Positions 26,201 to 39,676 of a stretch of 64,000 nt of DNA are shown piece after piece. The notes beneath the pieces are model-generated. The model worked only from the letters and a program-made list of their open reading frames with translations. It was not told the origin of the DNA and did no database searches. The DNA is from Babylonia areolata (Eukaryota; Mollusca; Gastropoda; Neogastropoda; Buccinidae). Positions within the stretch are counted from its first letter, which is position 1. Each line of letters starts with the position of its first letter. The position numbers and the translations under genes are program-made. The stretch is from positions 17,755,302-17,819,301 of the forward strand of contig NC_134901.1 in assembly GCF_041734735.1 (NCBI RefSeq), written 5' to 3'.

Positions 26201-27078
26201 ACTGTACATTACATCCACACACAATGTTAATTCAAACACAATGCTTATGGCTCATGAATTACCAATGATCACCACAATCTCCTCTTCACAGCTGACAATT
26301 CATTCTAAAAATAAGCAGCAGAAGTTCAGCTATGCAAAGGGAAGGTAGGACTGAATGGACAATGAGGAAGACAATCATTTTCTTTTTGTTTTGTATTTCA
26401 AACATTAATACTTTCATAGGCTTCATAAATTTACATCAGTGCCCTGCTTGATGTGTGAAAAATAGAAGAAAGATTTCAGACAGACTCAAATAAAATATTC
26501 CACACTGAAAAATACCACTATCCATGTTAAACAATGTTAAAACATCTGAATCATGATGTCCTTAAATTGTTAAAAATATCTACGAAAGAATAATAATAAT
26601 TTAAAAAATCTGTCACAGAACCCTTCTTGTTTGTATACCCATATCCACCTTTTGTGAGGTCCCATTTCTGTAATTCTACCATGAAATGCCCACTGTCAAT
26701 GCACAGCTCTGCCAATAATCTAAGAGTAAGTGTTTAATATTCATGAACCACAATTTACTTTGCGCATCAATCAGCAGTAGGTTGTAGGGATGCAACAAGT
26801 TACTTTCCAACAAGCTCAATCTGGTCTGGCCCTCAGCTATCCTCTGTCATCACTAATCATCAGCATATGTGACGTTTTTAACATTAAATAAATAAAACAA
26901 TAATTAAAGAAAAACAATATAGCTACTACTTCCAGCACTGTGTAACCAAATAAATGTTTCTGAAACAGAACAGCAGTAGTGTCAAAACCATCTGCTGCGC
27001 TCATTAAACCCAATGTTAAATCTTATCTTTAATTCCATGCAAGTAATCCTTTAGAAGTAAAAAAAAAAGTTTCTTCCT

Positions 27079-27310
27079 TTAACCTCTTCAATGCCCAGGG
27101 ACGTTTGTAGGTCCACAAAAATGCTTTGCTACTGGCAAAGATTTACTTAAAACATCCATGTCAGTTCAGGATTTTTCACACTTTTACTTTAAAGCTGATT
27201 TGTACCACCAAGCAGAAAGCTTTAATTATGCACAAGTAGCAACACCCTATTACGTTCTGCATTGCAGTTACTGGATGTTAGTATCCCTCTCAGAAATATA
27301 GATGCTTTCA
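27079..27310. mobile_element. One-ended remnant of the piggyBac-like MITE family
   Basis: Begins TTAACCTCTTCAATGCCCAG and continues with partial resemblance to the 49.2-kb element (AATGCTTTGCTA; CAGGATTTTTCACAC; TTACTGGATGTTAGT; CCTCTCAGAAA). No matching right end is visible, so this copy is decayed or truncated. The right border is approximate. Confidence 0.55.
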
Positions 27311-30300
27311 AAATGACGAATGTTGCAAGTATAAATTCAATGTTACTGGAAACATGATCGGGAATCACATACACAGATGTAGTGCTAACTTTTCAGCAAC
27401 TTTTTCCCTCTCCTCATATTTTTCCATTATTGTTCGTTTAAAATAAAGACTAGAAATACAAATTTCTAATTCCTGGTCAACTCTGCAATGCCTTGAACAA
27501 GAACTTTAAGATAACTGAAATGCTACCTGACACAAAGATTCCAATACAATCATAACATTAATAATCAAGCCCAGTATTTGTAATGTACCCTCAGTCCAAT
27601 AAATAAACAAACAAATAATATACAAGTGTAAGGATATATTTGGATATACCTATGAAATAATGAAAGAAAAAGCAGCAAAACATAAGTCGGGAAAAGCACC
27701 ATTCAAAATCTGAACATTATGACCTATCAACTGAGGCAATGCTAACAGTTGCCTTTTCATTGCTAACAGAACACAGGTCTTGACTTGTCTGTTTAAAATT
27801 TCTCAAGAAGAAAGACCATAAGCAGATTTTTCACTACAATCATTCATTAATTTAAATAACTTTCTGATGCAAACAAGTATGCACAAGCCGAGTGTTGTTA
27901 GCCTGATGGATGCTACATCCTCCTTAATCTTTACACTGGCACTCACAACAATCGCAAGAGTGAACTTTCTCATATCATAATAAAAATAAACCAGTATCAA
28001 ATCAACTTAACAGTGCTAAAGGCCTCTGCTCCAAATTTGATGTTATACAAAGTGTACTGAAACATTAGCATTCAAAGTTTATCAATGCAAAACAAGGACC
28101 TACACGATGGCTATGTCTGATGATTTCTTCTGTCACGTTTTCATGTCATGTTTGTTGACAATTCATTTTCCATTCTTCCTTTTTAATCACAGTATTATAT
28201 GTTTATCATAAAATGATCACTGTTCATCATAAAATGATCATCACCATCCTCATCCCTATAGATACATGCACTGATCAGGGTGATGAGACAGGGTTGTGAC
28301 TAGAAGTCTGTTTTCAACCAAAATATTCTGTATTTATACATGCTTATCCGTCACTCAGTAGATTACACTGTCATAAATAAAAACTGCATATCTGCAATAC
28401 AACAATCAATCAATCAATTGCCTTAAACCAACAAACAAAAAAATCATGTGAAAGAAATAGCATATCCATGCTAAGAATGTCTACAATAGTACAAAGAACC
28501 AAATGTAGTGCAAATTGGGGGCACAAATAAACTGGCAGGCAAAAAACAGGACAAAAACAAGAACGGTTGTCAAGAGATAATCTAAGCTTGTGAAGGTGAT
28601 TTTTTACTGTTCAGAATTTTATTTATTTATCTATGTTTGTGTTGTTTTATCTAGTTTTTTTTAATGACAAAAATGGAAGGAGGTACTGTTAATAAATATA
28701 ATTTTTGGTTTTTAATCTAGTACAGGAGCCAGTTGCATTGCTCAGACGGAAGAGCCTAGTATGATCGTAACCCACTACTAATTGTGTGTGGTATGGAACT
28801 GACCAATGGCGTAGTTCAGTCAACATAGGCATTTAGCCACGTGTAACTGTCAAAAAGTTAGAACCAAGCCGTGCAACTGGCACCTGGAAACCAGGAAGTA
28901 ATGCTATTTCAATTTCATAACCATGGTATACATCATCCTGCTTGAAAAATCCTGCATTTTTAAAAAGTACATTCTATAAAAGTTTACAACACATTCTGTT
29001 CAGGTTTAAGACAATTCCTTTTCGTTTATTGAAAGATTCATAATAAGCAACATTTTGAATTTTTTAATGTGGCATATGTGGTGTTGCTTATGAATCGATC
29101 AGCATACTTTGTGATACCTTGTTTATTATTGCTTATATACAAAATTTGCTCATCCACGTCAACACATAACTGTCACAGCTACCCCCCACTCCCCCAACTG
29201 AAAGGAAAAAAAAAATCACAAAGACAAACATACAAAATAGTAAGCCATGTTGCAGACATCATCCCTTCCACTTAATTTATCCCCAGATATAAAAAAAATC
29301 GTAAAAAGGGAAAAAAATAATACTTCAAAGTCAAACATTTAAAAGGCCATACATTGGCAAATAACACTGCAGAATGGACAGCAAGTGCCCATCCTAGTGT
29401 TTACAATTTCACTACCTAATTGCCAGAGCAAAACAGCACAAACAGTAATGATAGACTGTGGAAAAGAGAGAGAAAGAAAAAAAAAACGTGTCAAGGCTTG
29501 CTAAAAAAACGAATGGGATTGAATGGACTGGTAAGGCAGAAAGAGCAGACAACAGTGACGGAAGAAAAAAAGAGAGCAACAGAAAAGAGGAAATTTCTAG
29601 CACAGAACTTCCAGAAGGTGGGGATGCTATTTATACTAAAAGATCCACGACATCGCCATGGGGGAAAACTTAAACTAAGAAGAGAAGTTAAGGGGGTAAT
29701 GATGGGAAGTGGTGCCAAGATAACACAAAATGCCCTGGAAAAAAATCCATCTTTGTATGTACATTACAATAAGTTTCATTATTCCCAACTTGATCGAACA
29801 CAGCTGATGAAGCTTTGTATATACTATATTACATAAAACTGTTGTCTCCGCACTGAAAACTTGTCCTTTCTTCACTTGTGCAGCATGATGTCAAACACAC
29901 CACGGAGGACTTGGCAGTCATTTGTCATGCAATCAATCATAAAAGAAAGTTATCCGACTACCAACGTCACTATTAAAAGCAAACCAACACACATATTTAA
30001 GATATTTCAGGGAGTACCACATTACGTGTTTTCTTCACCCCCAGAAACACTTTAAAAAAGATGCCTATGATGAGCAATAATATTTCTGTATAAAAAAGAA
30101 GAAGAAGAAAAAAATCAGTTTAGCCAATTTATATTGAATCAATGAATGTTTCAATGTTTGATGACTCCATTCTTCACATGTTATCTGTTATTTGTGGTCC
30201 ACTGACCAAATCTTCTTTCTAATATAATCTGTAAACAAGCACATCTGTACTCAATTTTTGTAAATGCTGTCTGTATCATCAACAGACATGTCAATCTGCA

Positions 30301-32335
30301 TTTCATACCCAGCAGTTTAAAAAAGGTACCACCACCACTGGACCACTATGCTCTGATAGTATATATATATAGATCTATAGTCAGCATCTATTTCAGTCTC
30401 CAACACATTCAAATAAGTCTATGTGAAAAGCTAATATTGACTTCTTAAAGAAACAACAAGGAACAATGTATTTCTTCAAAGAAACAACAATAACAATGTA
30501 TATATGGCTTCAGCATTTTTCTTGCAGCAAGAATTTGACAGATTAAAAATGGACCATAAATGCCAGGACTCAAGGCAAAGTTTGCTTTCAAAAATGGATA
30601 TAAGGTCACTGGTACAAACTGCATAGTTTTATTCTTTTACTTTGTCCTTTTTTTTCCAAGCAAAATCTAAGACAGCATTTCTCTGTGACTGATTTGCATG
30701 AACACTAAACATGACTGTTGGAACACCACACAGAGAACAAACACAGATCAAGTTCATGACAATGGTACATTTTTTTTTTAAATAAAAAAACCCCATCAAA
30801 AACATAAGTAGATAAGCAGCCCGATTTCAAAAGAATACCCAACCCACTCCACCATCTAAACAACTACAAAAACAAATGTCAAAAGAGTGGTGTTACATTA
30901 TACAAAACTTCAGCATATTTCTTGCATCTTTTTTCAAATATATGTAACTTTCCATTAAGTGCTAAATTACATGCAGTGGTGATTTTTTCTTCTTAACTAT
31001 GACATAACAAACAAAAAAACAAAAACAAAAAAAAAAACATATTTGTTTTTAACACCTTTGAATAAGTTGGCACAGAGCAGAGCCTGTACCTCCATTCCTG
31101 AGAGTCCATCTATGATTTCTTCTCTTTACAAGCTGGGTACATATAATTTCCATTTATATTTTTCTATTAACAGCATCATATGTATGTATACCTATCAAAA
31201 ATTATGTAAAAAATATTATATCAAAAGATTGCTGTCTTCTTATTTGAGTGTCCCATACAATGACAGCAGTGAGCATACACCAGTCTAAAACTAAATGCTA
31301 ATATTGGAATGAAAAAAAACGAAAGAAAAAAAAAGAAGAAGAAAATAACTGTACAAAACACACACACACACACACACACAACAACAAACAAACAAACAAG
31401 GAACAATGTCTATTCTCCTGCTGATAGAGTTGCAATAAACTCACTTGGTTCTGACTCAGCTTCTTTGGTTGCAAATACTGCACGTTTCACTTTTGTGAGG
31501 ATCCAGATGAAGACCAAGCACCCATTTGAGTCATTTTGTTGTACCACAATTCAACTATTTCCTTTTACATAAACATTTCAATTTCACCCCATCATTCAAA
31601 CTGGCTGAAAAAAACAAAAGAAGACAACAACAACAACAAACACCTTTCAAACAGAACTGATAGATGGTCAGAATTACTGACATCTCAGCTCAAGGTTAGT
31701 TTCTGATCCTTTAGTTTTAAGAAAATGAAACCCCCTCTTTCTTTTTGATCAAACCAACAGACTGTTCATTCAGAAAGATTATCTGATTCTAGTTGATACA
31801 TAAAGCCTCAGCTTGGGCACAAGTTATGACATTCTGTTACAACACCATGGTCAGGCACATGCAGCCTGGCAACTTTAATATTCAGCTATGAACATAGTTC
31901 ACTCACAGCCTGTCCCACCCAAGATTTTCCTGTGTACATCTGTTCTGCTGATGAAGGTGATACGAGACCACTGAAATTTACAAGAGTTGAAGAAAACATC
32001 TACTAACAGACTGCTGTCTTTACCTTCACTGTTTCATATACAAACAATTTTTTAAATAAAAATATTCTATAAGTATAACAACAGACTCGTTCTTTCCACA
32101 CACACCTTTTCTTCAAGAAATTAAAGAAAACAGGACCGATAAAACTAAACAAATTCTCAAACAGCAAGGATCAACGTGCACTGTCTCTATAAAAAGCAAC
32201 AACCACCACCCACATTGTCAGTCAAGTTTCTGGCTATTAAGGAAGTTCACAAGTATGTGTTAACACACATTACCACATCTCTTAAACTGTTGCCATTTCT
32301 CAATTCACCTGGAGACCTGAATATATTCATGTTCA

Positions 32336-32337
<2 letters not shown>

Positions 32338-32377
<40 letters not shown>

Positions 32378-32388
32378 CACACAACATG

Positions 32389-32465
<77 letters not shown>
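32338..32465. repeat. TA/CA compound microsatellite
   Basis: Two long TA tracts separated by ACACATACACACAACATG and followed by a CA tract. It lies downstream of the presumed end of the minus-strand gene. Confidence 0.9.
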
Positions 32466-32466
<1 letters not shown>

Positions 32467-32754
32467 TTAAATATACACAAAAACCTCATTTTTCAACATT
32501 TCTCACCTAGAAGGAATACAAAACAACCCCGTCATTTTTGGTAATCTACATTCTAACCCTTTGAACAACTGAGAGCCAAAAATCTATCTAATAATATAAA
32601 TATCTGTCTATGGGTCTATGGTTTATATTGTCAAGGTATATATGCTAAGCACCAACTATCTATGTCCAGCAATCAAACTCAGAAAAAAAGACAATCTAAA
32701 AAGTTATCCAAATAACATTTACACTGCCTGTTGTTAACCAAGTTTTATTTTTCA

Positions 32755-32875
32755 GTCTTCTTCTTCTGCGTTCACTCGTATGCACACGAGTGGGCTTTTA
32801 CGTGTATGACCGTTTTTACCCCGCCATGTAGGCAGCCATACTCCGTTTTCGGGGGGTTTCAGTCTACATTCATGT
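32755..32875 (-). mobile_element. SINE 3' fragment, minus orientation
   Basis: On the plus strand it reads CTTCTTCTGCGTTCACTCGT, GAGTGGGCTTTTACGTGTAT and CCCCGCCATGTAGGCAGCCA. I recall this as the end of an abundant gastropod SINE with an (AAG)n tail. Only the last 120 bp are present. It sits just beyond a candidate poly(A) signal of the minus-strand gene. Confidence 0.65.
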
Positions 32876-33414
32876 AGAGAATGGAAATGTCTACTCTATT
32901 TTATGTCTTTGATCTATTTCAAATACAAATAAAGTAATCTGTATATTTTTCTATATAATATGAACATGTCTATTAAGCATAACATGTAATATCTGATTAT
33001 GTACAATCAAGTTTCAACAATGATATATCTGTAGTACAAGCATGTGTTCACCTTTCCCCTTAATAATTGCACTTATGAAATGTGTATCAAGAAAACACTG
33101 ACACATTATCTTGCTGTTGTTCTTCCTCATTGCACCTTGTGCAGAATCACAGCTAGGATATAATCTGTTTTTGACATGTACAGACATCATAAGAAACAGA
33201 GAGAGAAGGGGGGGGGTGGAGAAGGAGGGATGGATGGAAGCAAAGGGAGATAGTGAGAGGGAGGGAAGAAAAGGGAAAAAAGAGAAGGGGAAGGGACGGA
33301 GAGAGCGAGCAAGCTAGTGAACTGCAGAGGTATATGCTTCTATTTCCTTTCTGTGCATGCTCAACAAGCAGCCCTTTCTCCCTCTAGTTTCGGAAGTCAT
33401 TTCAAAGTCAACGT

Positions 33415-33520
33415 TTCAGAATGTCCAGCTACGTTTTGGAATGTCCAGTAAGCCTCATTTGGAATGTCCTGTCAACAGTGTTTTGGAAATGTCCAGTCCA
33501 CAGTGTTTTGGAATGTCCAG
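33415..33520 (-). promoter_or_regulatory. Degenerate tandem motif with three miR-1/206 seed matches
   Basis: On the mRNA-sense (minus) strand ACATTCCA occurs at 33437-33444, 33460-33467 and 33509-33516, with two near copies between and beside them. ACAUUCCA is the 8-mer target of miR-1 (seed GGAAUGU), a muscle microRNA conserved across bilaterians. The cluster lies about 570-650 bases after the stop codon. Function is inference. Confidence 0.35.
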
Positions 33521-34089
33521 TCAATCACCACCTCCAAACGCAGTCTCTGGGCAGATGGAGACAGCAAGTCAGTTGCTGCGTTGCTTGTTCAGGCACTGCC
33601 CGGTCAGTAATCAGTCCAGTCATGGAGGATGAGGAACAGAGATGAAGGGGTCATGGAGGGTGATGGAAGGGTTTCTCTTCAATGCTGCTTTCTCCCATTC
33701 TTGTTTTGCCTCTCACCTTTTCTGTTGTCTGGTTTGTCTCTTTTGACTTTCTTCATTGTTTGGCTTGGTTCTTCTGCTGCTGTTTATGTCTGGCCATTTC
33801 TGAATGCCAGTAACACACAATACTTAAGGACTGCAGTCTCTTTTTTTGCTCTGTCCACATAGCTGCCAGAACTTTCCAAAGAACAATTTCACAGGAGAAC
33901 AGTAGATACTGGTTATCATGTCCTAAAGAGGATACTACTATTAAGGTACATATCCATCATGTTTGTTTTGAATGAAGTTATTTTTTTCTTGTTCCATCCT
34001 TTGCATCTTTCTTTTACACAGCCAAACCAAACACATATCCTTGCTGGAATCCTCAGAGACAGATCACCACTGCGGACCGTGCAGCCCTC

Positions 34090-34863
34090 TCACAATATCA
34101 CACAACACTTCTGCTTACCCTCATCCCCTCCAACCACGGGGGCAGTGGTGGGGGCCACGAACCTCCTCAGCTGTCCATCAGATGCAGTGTAGTGCATGGC
34201 GTTGTTGTTGTGGTGGTGGCCATTCTTGGCCTTCTCCCTCCCTGGCACAGAGTTGCCCTGCTGTTGCCGACCCCCCTGCACACTCTCCAGGAACATGCTC
34301 TGCACCGCTATCTCCAGCAAGCTTTCTCGCGAGTTGGAGCGTTGCCTTTTCAGGTCAGACAGGGTGGACCCTGATGGTCTTCGCTCATGCCCAGGCATAG
34401 GGTAAACAGGCTGTCTTGGCAATACCTGGGAGGCATGAGTTGATCGAGGAGGACCTGATGCATTCTGCGGTTTCGGCTTGGGGCTAGTGTCAGAAGTGTT
34501 CTGTGTCATTGCACTGGGTTTAGGACCGGTTTCTCCCAATGAGTTCTGTGTCACTGCTACAGTGTCTGAGGGGGAAGGTCTACTACGTCCCTGGGAAGGA
34601 AGCTGAGAGGGCGGTTTCTGGGAATCTGTGGACGCCATGGTCTGAGACTGTGCAGTGTGGGGCGAGGTGGGTGGGGAATCCATGGGCTGCGAGTTGATGG
34701 TGATGGTGACTCCAGCAGGGGCTGGGGGCAGGTATGTGTCCTCCTGTGTGGGGGGTAAGCCAGGAGAGGAGAAGGGTGGATGAGGGTCATCCTCACCTGT
34801 CACCACCACTGTCACCGCATCCAGATCAGTGGAAGGAACCGCATCATGCTCGTCTTCCACCTC
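34090..34863 (-). CDS. PPP1R16: PPP1R16 coding exon 12, C-terminal tail with CAAX box (residues 425-681)
   Basis: Begins after TTGCCCACAG with EVEDEHDAVPSTDLDAVTVV and runs 257 codons to TGA at 34092-34090. The long Pro/Ser/Gln-rich middle is low-complexity and lineage-specific. Conserved islands are RRPSGSTLSDLKRQRSNSRE (RRPS at 585-588) and the end GKQKCCVIL. CVIL is a CAAX box whose final Leu favours geranylgeranylation. The Cys before it could be palmitoylated, and Lys residues upstream could help membrane binding; these two points are inference. Confidence 0.93.
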   Translation of the reverse strand, partial: EVEDEHDAVPSTDLDAVTVVVTGEDDPHPPFSSPGLPPTQEDTYLPPAPAGVTITINSQPMDSPPTSPHTAQSQTMASTDSQKPPSQLPSQGRSRPSPSDTVAVTQNSLGETGPKPSAMTQNTSDTSPKPKPQNASGPPRSTHASQVLPRQPVYPMPGHERRPSGSTLSDLKRQRSNSRESLLEIAVQSMFLESVQGGRQQQGNSVPGREKAKNGHHHNNNAMHYTASDGQLRRFVAPTTAPVVGGDEGKQKCCVIL

Positions 34864-35363
34864 CTGTGGGCAAGTACAAAGCAGTTTCACTCTGTCAGGT
34901 AATATAATTAACACTTCTTCATAAAATATTATGAAAATGATGAAACTTCATACCTAACAATCTGTATCTGTGATGAATGAATGAGGGGTCAAGCCACCTG
35001 TTTTACATTAAATGCCTTCCAATATATTCTCAGCTGCAGTCTTTAATATGTATCCCATTCCTCCCATTTCTGGACAGAAGAACGCTTTACAGCATTTATC
35101 TTCGTAATGACCTTGTACATCTGTGTGAGAAGAACAGAAGAGAGAGGAAAGAGAAGCCGACAGCTGAGCCTTTCCTCAACTAGCTCATAAGCAAGCCAAA
35201 TATTCTCCCTCTCTTTCTCAATACTCCACCACATTCTCATATAATCACCTTCTCACCAAATACAACTCTTTTACTCAATTCAACTGGGCCAATAATGCTT
35301 GCAACCTACCCCAAATCCCAAGAAAACAACTACCAGAGGTTAGCAAAGTTTGTGGACACTGAC

Positions 35364-35481
35364 CATAAGCGAGTCATCCTCAGGCATGAGGTTCAGGCCG
35401 AAGTGCAAGGCCTCCTCTTTGTGCTCCTTCTTGAACAGCTGGCTCTTCTCCCCTCGCATGCTGCTTCTACGCATGGAGGCG
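35364..35481 (-). CDS. PPP1R16: PPP1R16 coding exon 11 (residues 385-424)
   Basis: 118 bases between GTATGTTTCAG and TATG|GTCAGT. Encodes ASMRRSSMRGEKSQLFKKEH, then KEEALHFGLNLMPEDDSLM. RRSS at 389-392 fits the PKA consensus and lines up with RRASLS of TIMAP, where PKA/GSK3 phosphorylation is known. LFKKEHKEEAL matches LYRKEYEGEAI. Another AG 14 bases downstream is possible but less well supported. Phase 2 in, phase 0 out. Confidence 0.88.
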
Positions 35482-38256
35482 CTGAAACATACCCACTCGC
35501 CGTACAACAAAACTGTTATATAACACCTTAAAAAAAAACAACACTGAAAATTATTTTTTTCAAAAAACAAAAACTATATTATCAAAATAGTGGTGAGGAT
35601 ATTGTGTGGCCTACAACACACTAACTCTGGGTAAAACACAGCCACTGGGTGAAACTGTGCACCTGGGATCCATGTACAACCCACATCCTTCCAGCTGTCA
35701 AGCTCATGAATGAACAGAATTATAATGCATCAAACCTCATCTGGACATATTGTTTTTGCAAGTACTGACTTTGTGACCTGACAAAAAAAAATTACATACT
35801 TCCTCCACCAATCCGTCTTGTACCTTTCAATGTATTTGTTATCATATGACCAAGCATCTAATCATCCATTATTCAGGATATGATTCAAGTTCAAAATGAA
35901 GTAAACATTTCTTCAGAAAACTTGTTAAACAGTTCACATCCCATATCTATTGTGAATATATTATAACAGATTGCAAGGATTTTCACAGATGCTGATTTTC
36001 TTACTTTCTTCTTTTAAGCCTGTGACAACGGTTCCAACACTGGCAGCTAATATCATCACTATCAGTAACATGGCAGACAAAATCCATGATCTACTGATTT
36101 CACACACACAACATACGTATAATATTCATTAAAAAAAAATCAGTTTCTTTTCTTCTAACTATATCAAACCAAACATGCAATGATTACTTATCTAGAAAAA
36201 AAGATATTTGTGTGAGTACCGGTAATCACAAACAAAATATAGTTACAAAACACATCCAAAATGGTTATTCATGAAAGCGTTTTACCAGTACTTCTTCATG
36301 TTTATCATCTTTAATATTCAAACATGCTCTTCCCCCACAATCCCTCTCCCAACAACACACACTACTGTCTGCCCCCCTGCCCAACCCTTTCTCTAAATCA
36401 AACTGTTATTCTCAGTGTTTTAAACCAGGTATCCCCAACAAATAAAAAATTGCTCCTCCCACCCTAAGTCCACTCTCATCCTCGAAAACTGACCTTCCTT
36501 CATGCACAATTTGTTGCCTATGGATTTTTTTGTTTGTTTGTTTATATATGAGATTACTTTGAATAAAGTGACAAAAGATCAGACAAACGTTACGACTTAT
36601 AACAGACAGAGAGAGAGAGAGAGAGAGAGTGGGATATGTATGTGTATGTCCGTATATGCATATGTGCATGTACATATATTTGAGCCCAATTATGTACTTG
36701 TATGAACATAAACACATCTATGTTTAAAAAAAAAAAAGAAGTTGTAAAATAATTCTACTTTTGAACACAATAACAAACACACCTAACAAATCTGAAACCA
36801 AGTAAAAGAAAAGAAAAAAAAGTAATACCACACTATACAAATAAAAGAAAAAAACAGATAATAGTTTGCAATGTACAAAAGCAGCAATGAAGAAAACACC
36901 AAGAAACATGCAATGAAATATCCATGCATGTTCAGCTGACTGGAGGCTTGAATCACACTTATAGCAACGCAGAGTACATGTGCAGCTTCAAACTGTATTG
37001 CTTCATTAACCTCTTGATTCTCTCTCTGCCACACTTACAATATAATGACACCAGATTACAATAGCAATATACATGTCAGGTCAGTTTAAGTTGTGTATAT
37101 TTCTTCCCAACCCTGCTACACACACACACACACACGTCATAGTCCAGTACATACATATAGTTTATATAACATATCAAACCTATTACTTATTAATTATCAA
37201 TGAGGCATCACGAGTACTGGAAAAAAATCTGAAAAAATAGAGAATCATCTGAAGCAACTGATGTTTAGTCTCACATACTTTCATAAGGAACAAGACAAAA
37301 GGCCCCAGTTATAACAATGGAATCTGAAAAGACAATGGACAATGTTCTCAGGGTCACAGAGACCAACGCTTCTGGAAGAAAAAAATCAGAGGTTGTAAAA
37401 TCATATAGAGAGTCTCGCCCTTAAATCTTAAAATACTGATATGATAATCCTTTTCTTCATTGTCAGTATTTCTGTTGAAAGCAAAAACCCCAGAACTAGA
37501 AGAGTTGAAAAAAAAAAAAAAAAAAAAAAGATAAAAAAATGGAGAAATGTTTGTGTTTCAACTGATGGTTGGATTAGTTAAAATTCAGAAGAAAAAAAAA
37601 TTAAATGATGCACAAGTCTTGGCTGTGGAGAGAAAACCAACTAATTTTAGCTGCCTGAAGAAACTGATGTGTGGAGAATGAAAGCTCATGTTTAAAATAA
37701 TTTTCATTATTGACATAATGTCATAGACAAAGAAAGCAAATACATCACATGCCAGTAAATACATCAACACGAGACCGTCACAGTTAATCTATAGAATATA
37801 TATAAACATATCTACAGCCCGTATATATTCTTTAGTAAATAGTGTGAATATTATTTTATTTATGAAATATTATGTAAATAGTGCATACTGTTTTATTAAT
37901 GAAACATTATTTATCTGTTTCCAATGTATATACTGGTGAGAAACAAGCAAATGTTAATCCCATTGGATTAATAATGAAATAAGCAGAGATGATGTTTATA
38001 TCACTTTTTAAGTACATCAACATGAAAAAAATTAATAAAGAAAAGGGCACAGACAGAGAGAGTGTATGTGCATAATCACACACCAACACATTCACACACA
38101 CACACAGAAGTGCATGTATGAATGGAAATGTACAGATAACCATTCAAAACTGTAATGTCCAAAGCTGTGTTATATTTAATAGTAAGATGCATGGACGTAT
38201 CCAATAAAATGACAGCATATCCAAACACGTCTAACAAATGACTGGTTCTTTATGAG

Positions 38257-38300
<44 letters not shown>

Positions 38301-39241
38301 TTTAACATCTTGACTGCCTGATGTTAAAACATATAAAATACTCTATGTTTTCTTGTAAGCCTATGTTTGTAATACATACACACTATACACAAGCACCAGA
38401 CAGTCATGCGGCCACGGATTTTAATTTTCATACATTCAAGACATCTTAAAATGCAAAAAATGAATGAGCATTATCTATTTCAAATATTATGGCACATGAC
38501 AACTTCATTCATTCCGCCATATAATGTCAGAAGCAGAAAATAATCTGGTAAACATGGGAGTTAATGCTGTCAAGACTGTTCTTCAAAACCAGGCAAGGAT
38601 GAATGAACAACAGTAACAAGCATACAGATTAAAGGGGGAAAAATCATCACTTTAAGGCTTGACACCTGCATGCTGCACAAAAAAAGGAGAATAAATCTCA
38701 CATCAAAAGTTTAACTTTTCTTGGTCGTACGCAAACTCAAAACACTCTCCCTCTTGTAAACCCTTGAATAGTTACTGAAGCAATTCATATCTATATGAAC
38801 CCTCAAGGATACACAGATATGCGTAAGCATACTTCACAAAGTTCAAGTGCATATCAGATCAAATATTTACCTGACCCACCACTTCCCCCTCCTCTCTCCA
38901 CACACACACACATATACTTCCCTCATACACACACAAACAACTACATGCACTCTTCCAACACTATAATATACTAACACACACACAAACACACCACCCTCTC
39001 AAACATATAAAAACTAATAAAAAGAAAAGAAAAGAAATGAAAATGATAACTGAAACTGTATCACAGGATTGGAGGCATGCAGTCAGTTGCACATCACAGC
39101 TCAATCAGGAACAGTTAGCCATCAGAACAGCCAATCATCTCACAAGAAGTAATGTAATACACAATCCACCAATACAAGTACATCTGGAGTAGCATGACAA
39201 CAACAAAGAGTATAGTTAGGTGCACAGAGCATCTGTCTAAC
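35482..39241 (-). other. PPP1R16 intron 10
   Basis: AT-rich intron without a supported gene. It holds a GA microsatellite (about 36605-36628), poly-A (about 37510-37529), a TG microsatellite (about 38259-38299) and scattered CA runs. Confidence 0.6.
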
Positions 39242-39307
39242 CTGACGCTGGTTTTCACATTCAATGAGGTATTGGAACTATACAGGGAATCAGTCGAGTG
39301 ACCTAGG
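39242..39307 (-). CDS. PPP1R16: PPP1R16 coding exon 10 (residues 363-385)
   Basis: 66 bases between TTCTTGCAG and GTCAG|GTTAGA. Encodes LGHSTDSLYSSNTSLNVKTS and V in the only frame that joins both neighbours. It is also phase 2 at both ends. A second AG five bases in (CCTAG) would break the frame, so the first is chosen. The peptide is Ser/Thr-rich. Confidence 0.8.
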
Positions 39308-39676
39308 CTGCAAGAAAAAGGACAAATACAGGCTAGCAAACACGCAAAAAAAGTCAAATCAATATATGGATTACAAAGTTGTAAAATAAAAACACATATC
39401 AAATTTTTTAAAAAGAAAGTAAGTACAGTAAATACAGTACATTCTTTCTGTCTTCCGGTAAATGATCAACAAGAACATTTAAAAGAATGTGTCTCTTTGA
39501 ACATAAAAACAAAACAACAAAAAACCTGCACATGAGGCAAGGCGTAACTACTGAGGTAAGGTATGAATATGACTATTTGATTAAACAGTAGAATATCCCT
39601 TCTGCATGATCAAGCAATCATTGACAATAACAAAACCAAAACTAGCAAACTGAAATACATACTAGATAATAAACAC

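Larger units (their letters stand above)
15601..32740. other. AT-rich intergenic region between convergent genes
   Basis: No gene can be supported here on either strand: open frames are short, lack splice-consistent partners and often overlap repeats. It holds SINEs between 21.78 and 23.24 kb, one end of a piggyBac-like MITE near 27079, a C-homopolymer near 23352 and TA/CA microsatellites near 32338-32465. Some of it may be alternative 3' UTR of either flanking gene. Confidence 0.5.
32744..34089 (-). other. Probable 3' UTR of PPP1R16 with candidate poly(A) signal
   Basis: Runs from the stop at 34090 to the first AATAAA on the minus strand (TTTATT at 32744-32749 on the plus strand). It includes a polypurine tract on the plus strand (33199-33310) and a cluster of TTTTGGAATGTCC repeats (33415-33520). 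No coding exon is seen. The end is inferred from the signal only. Confidence 0.4.

Noticed and set aside
29420-29836. 138-codon open frame rich in Lys and Arg
   Set aside because: Composition follows a purine-rich stretch, there are no flanking splice sites, and the opposite strand is equally open.
34090-34400. Plus-strand open frames opposite the last PPP1R16 exon
   Set aside because: They are shadows of a GC-rich coding exon; the minus frame joins in phase to eleven others and ends in a CAAX box.
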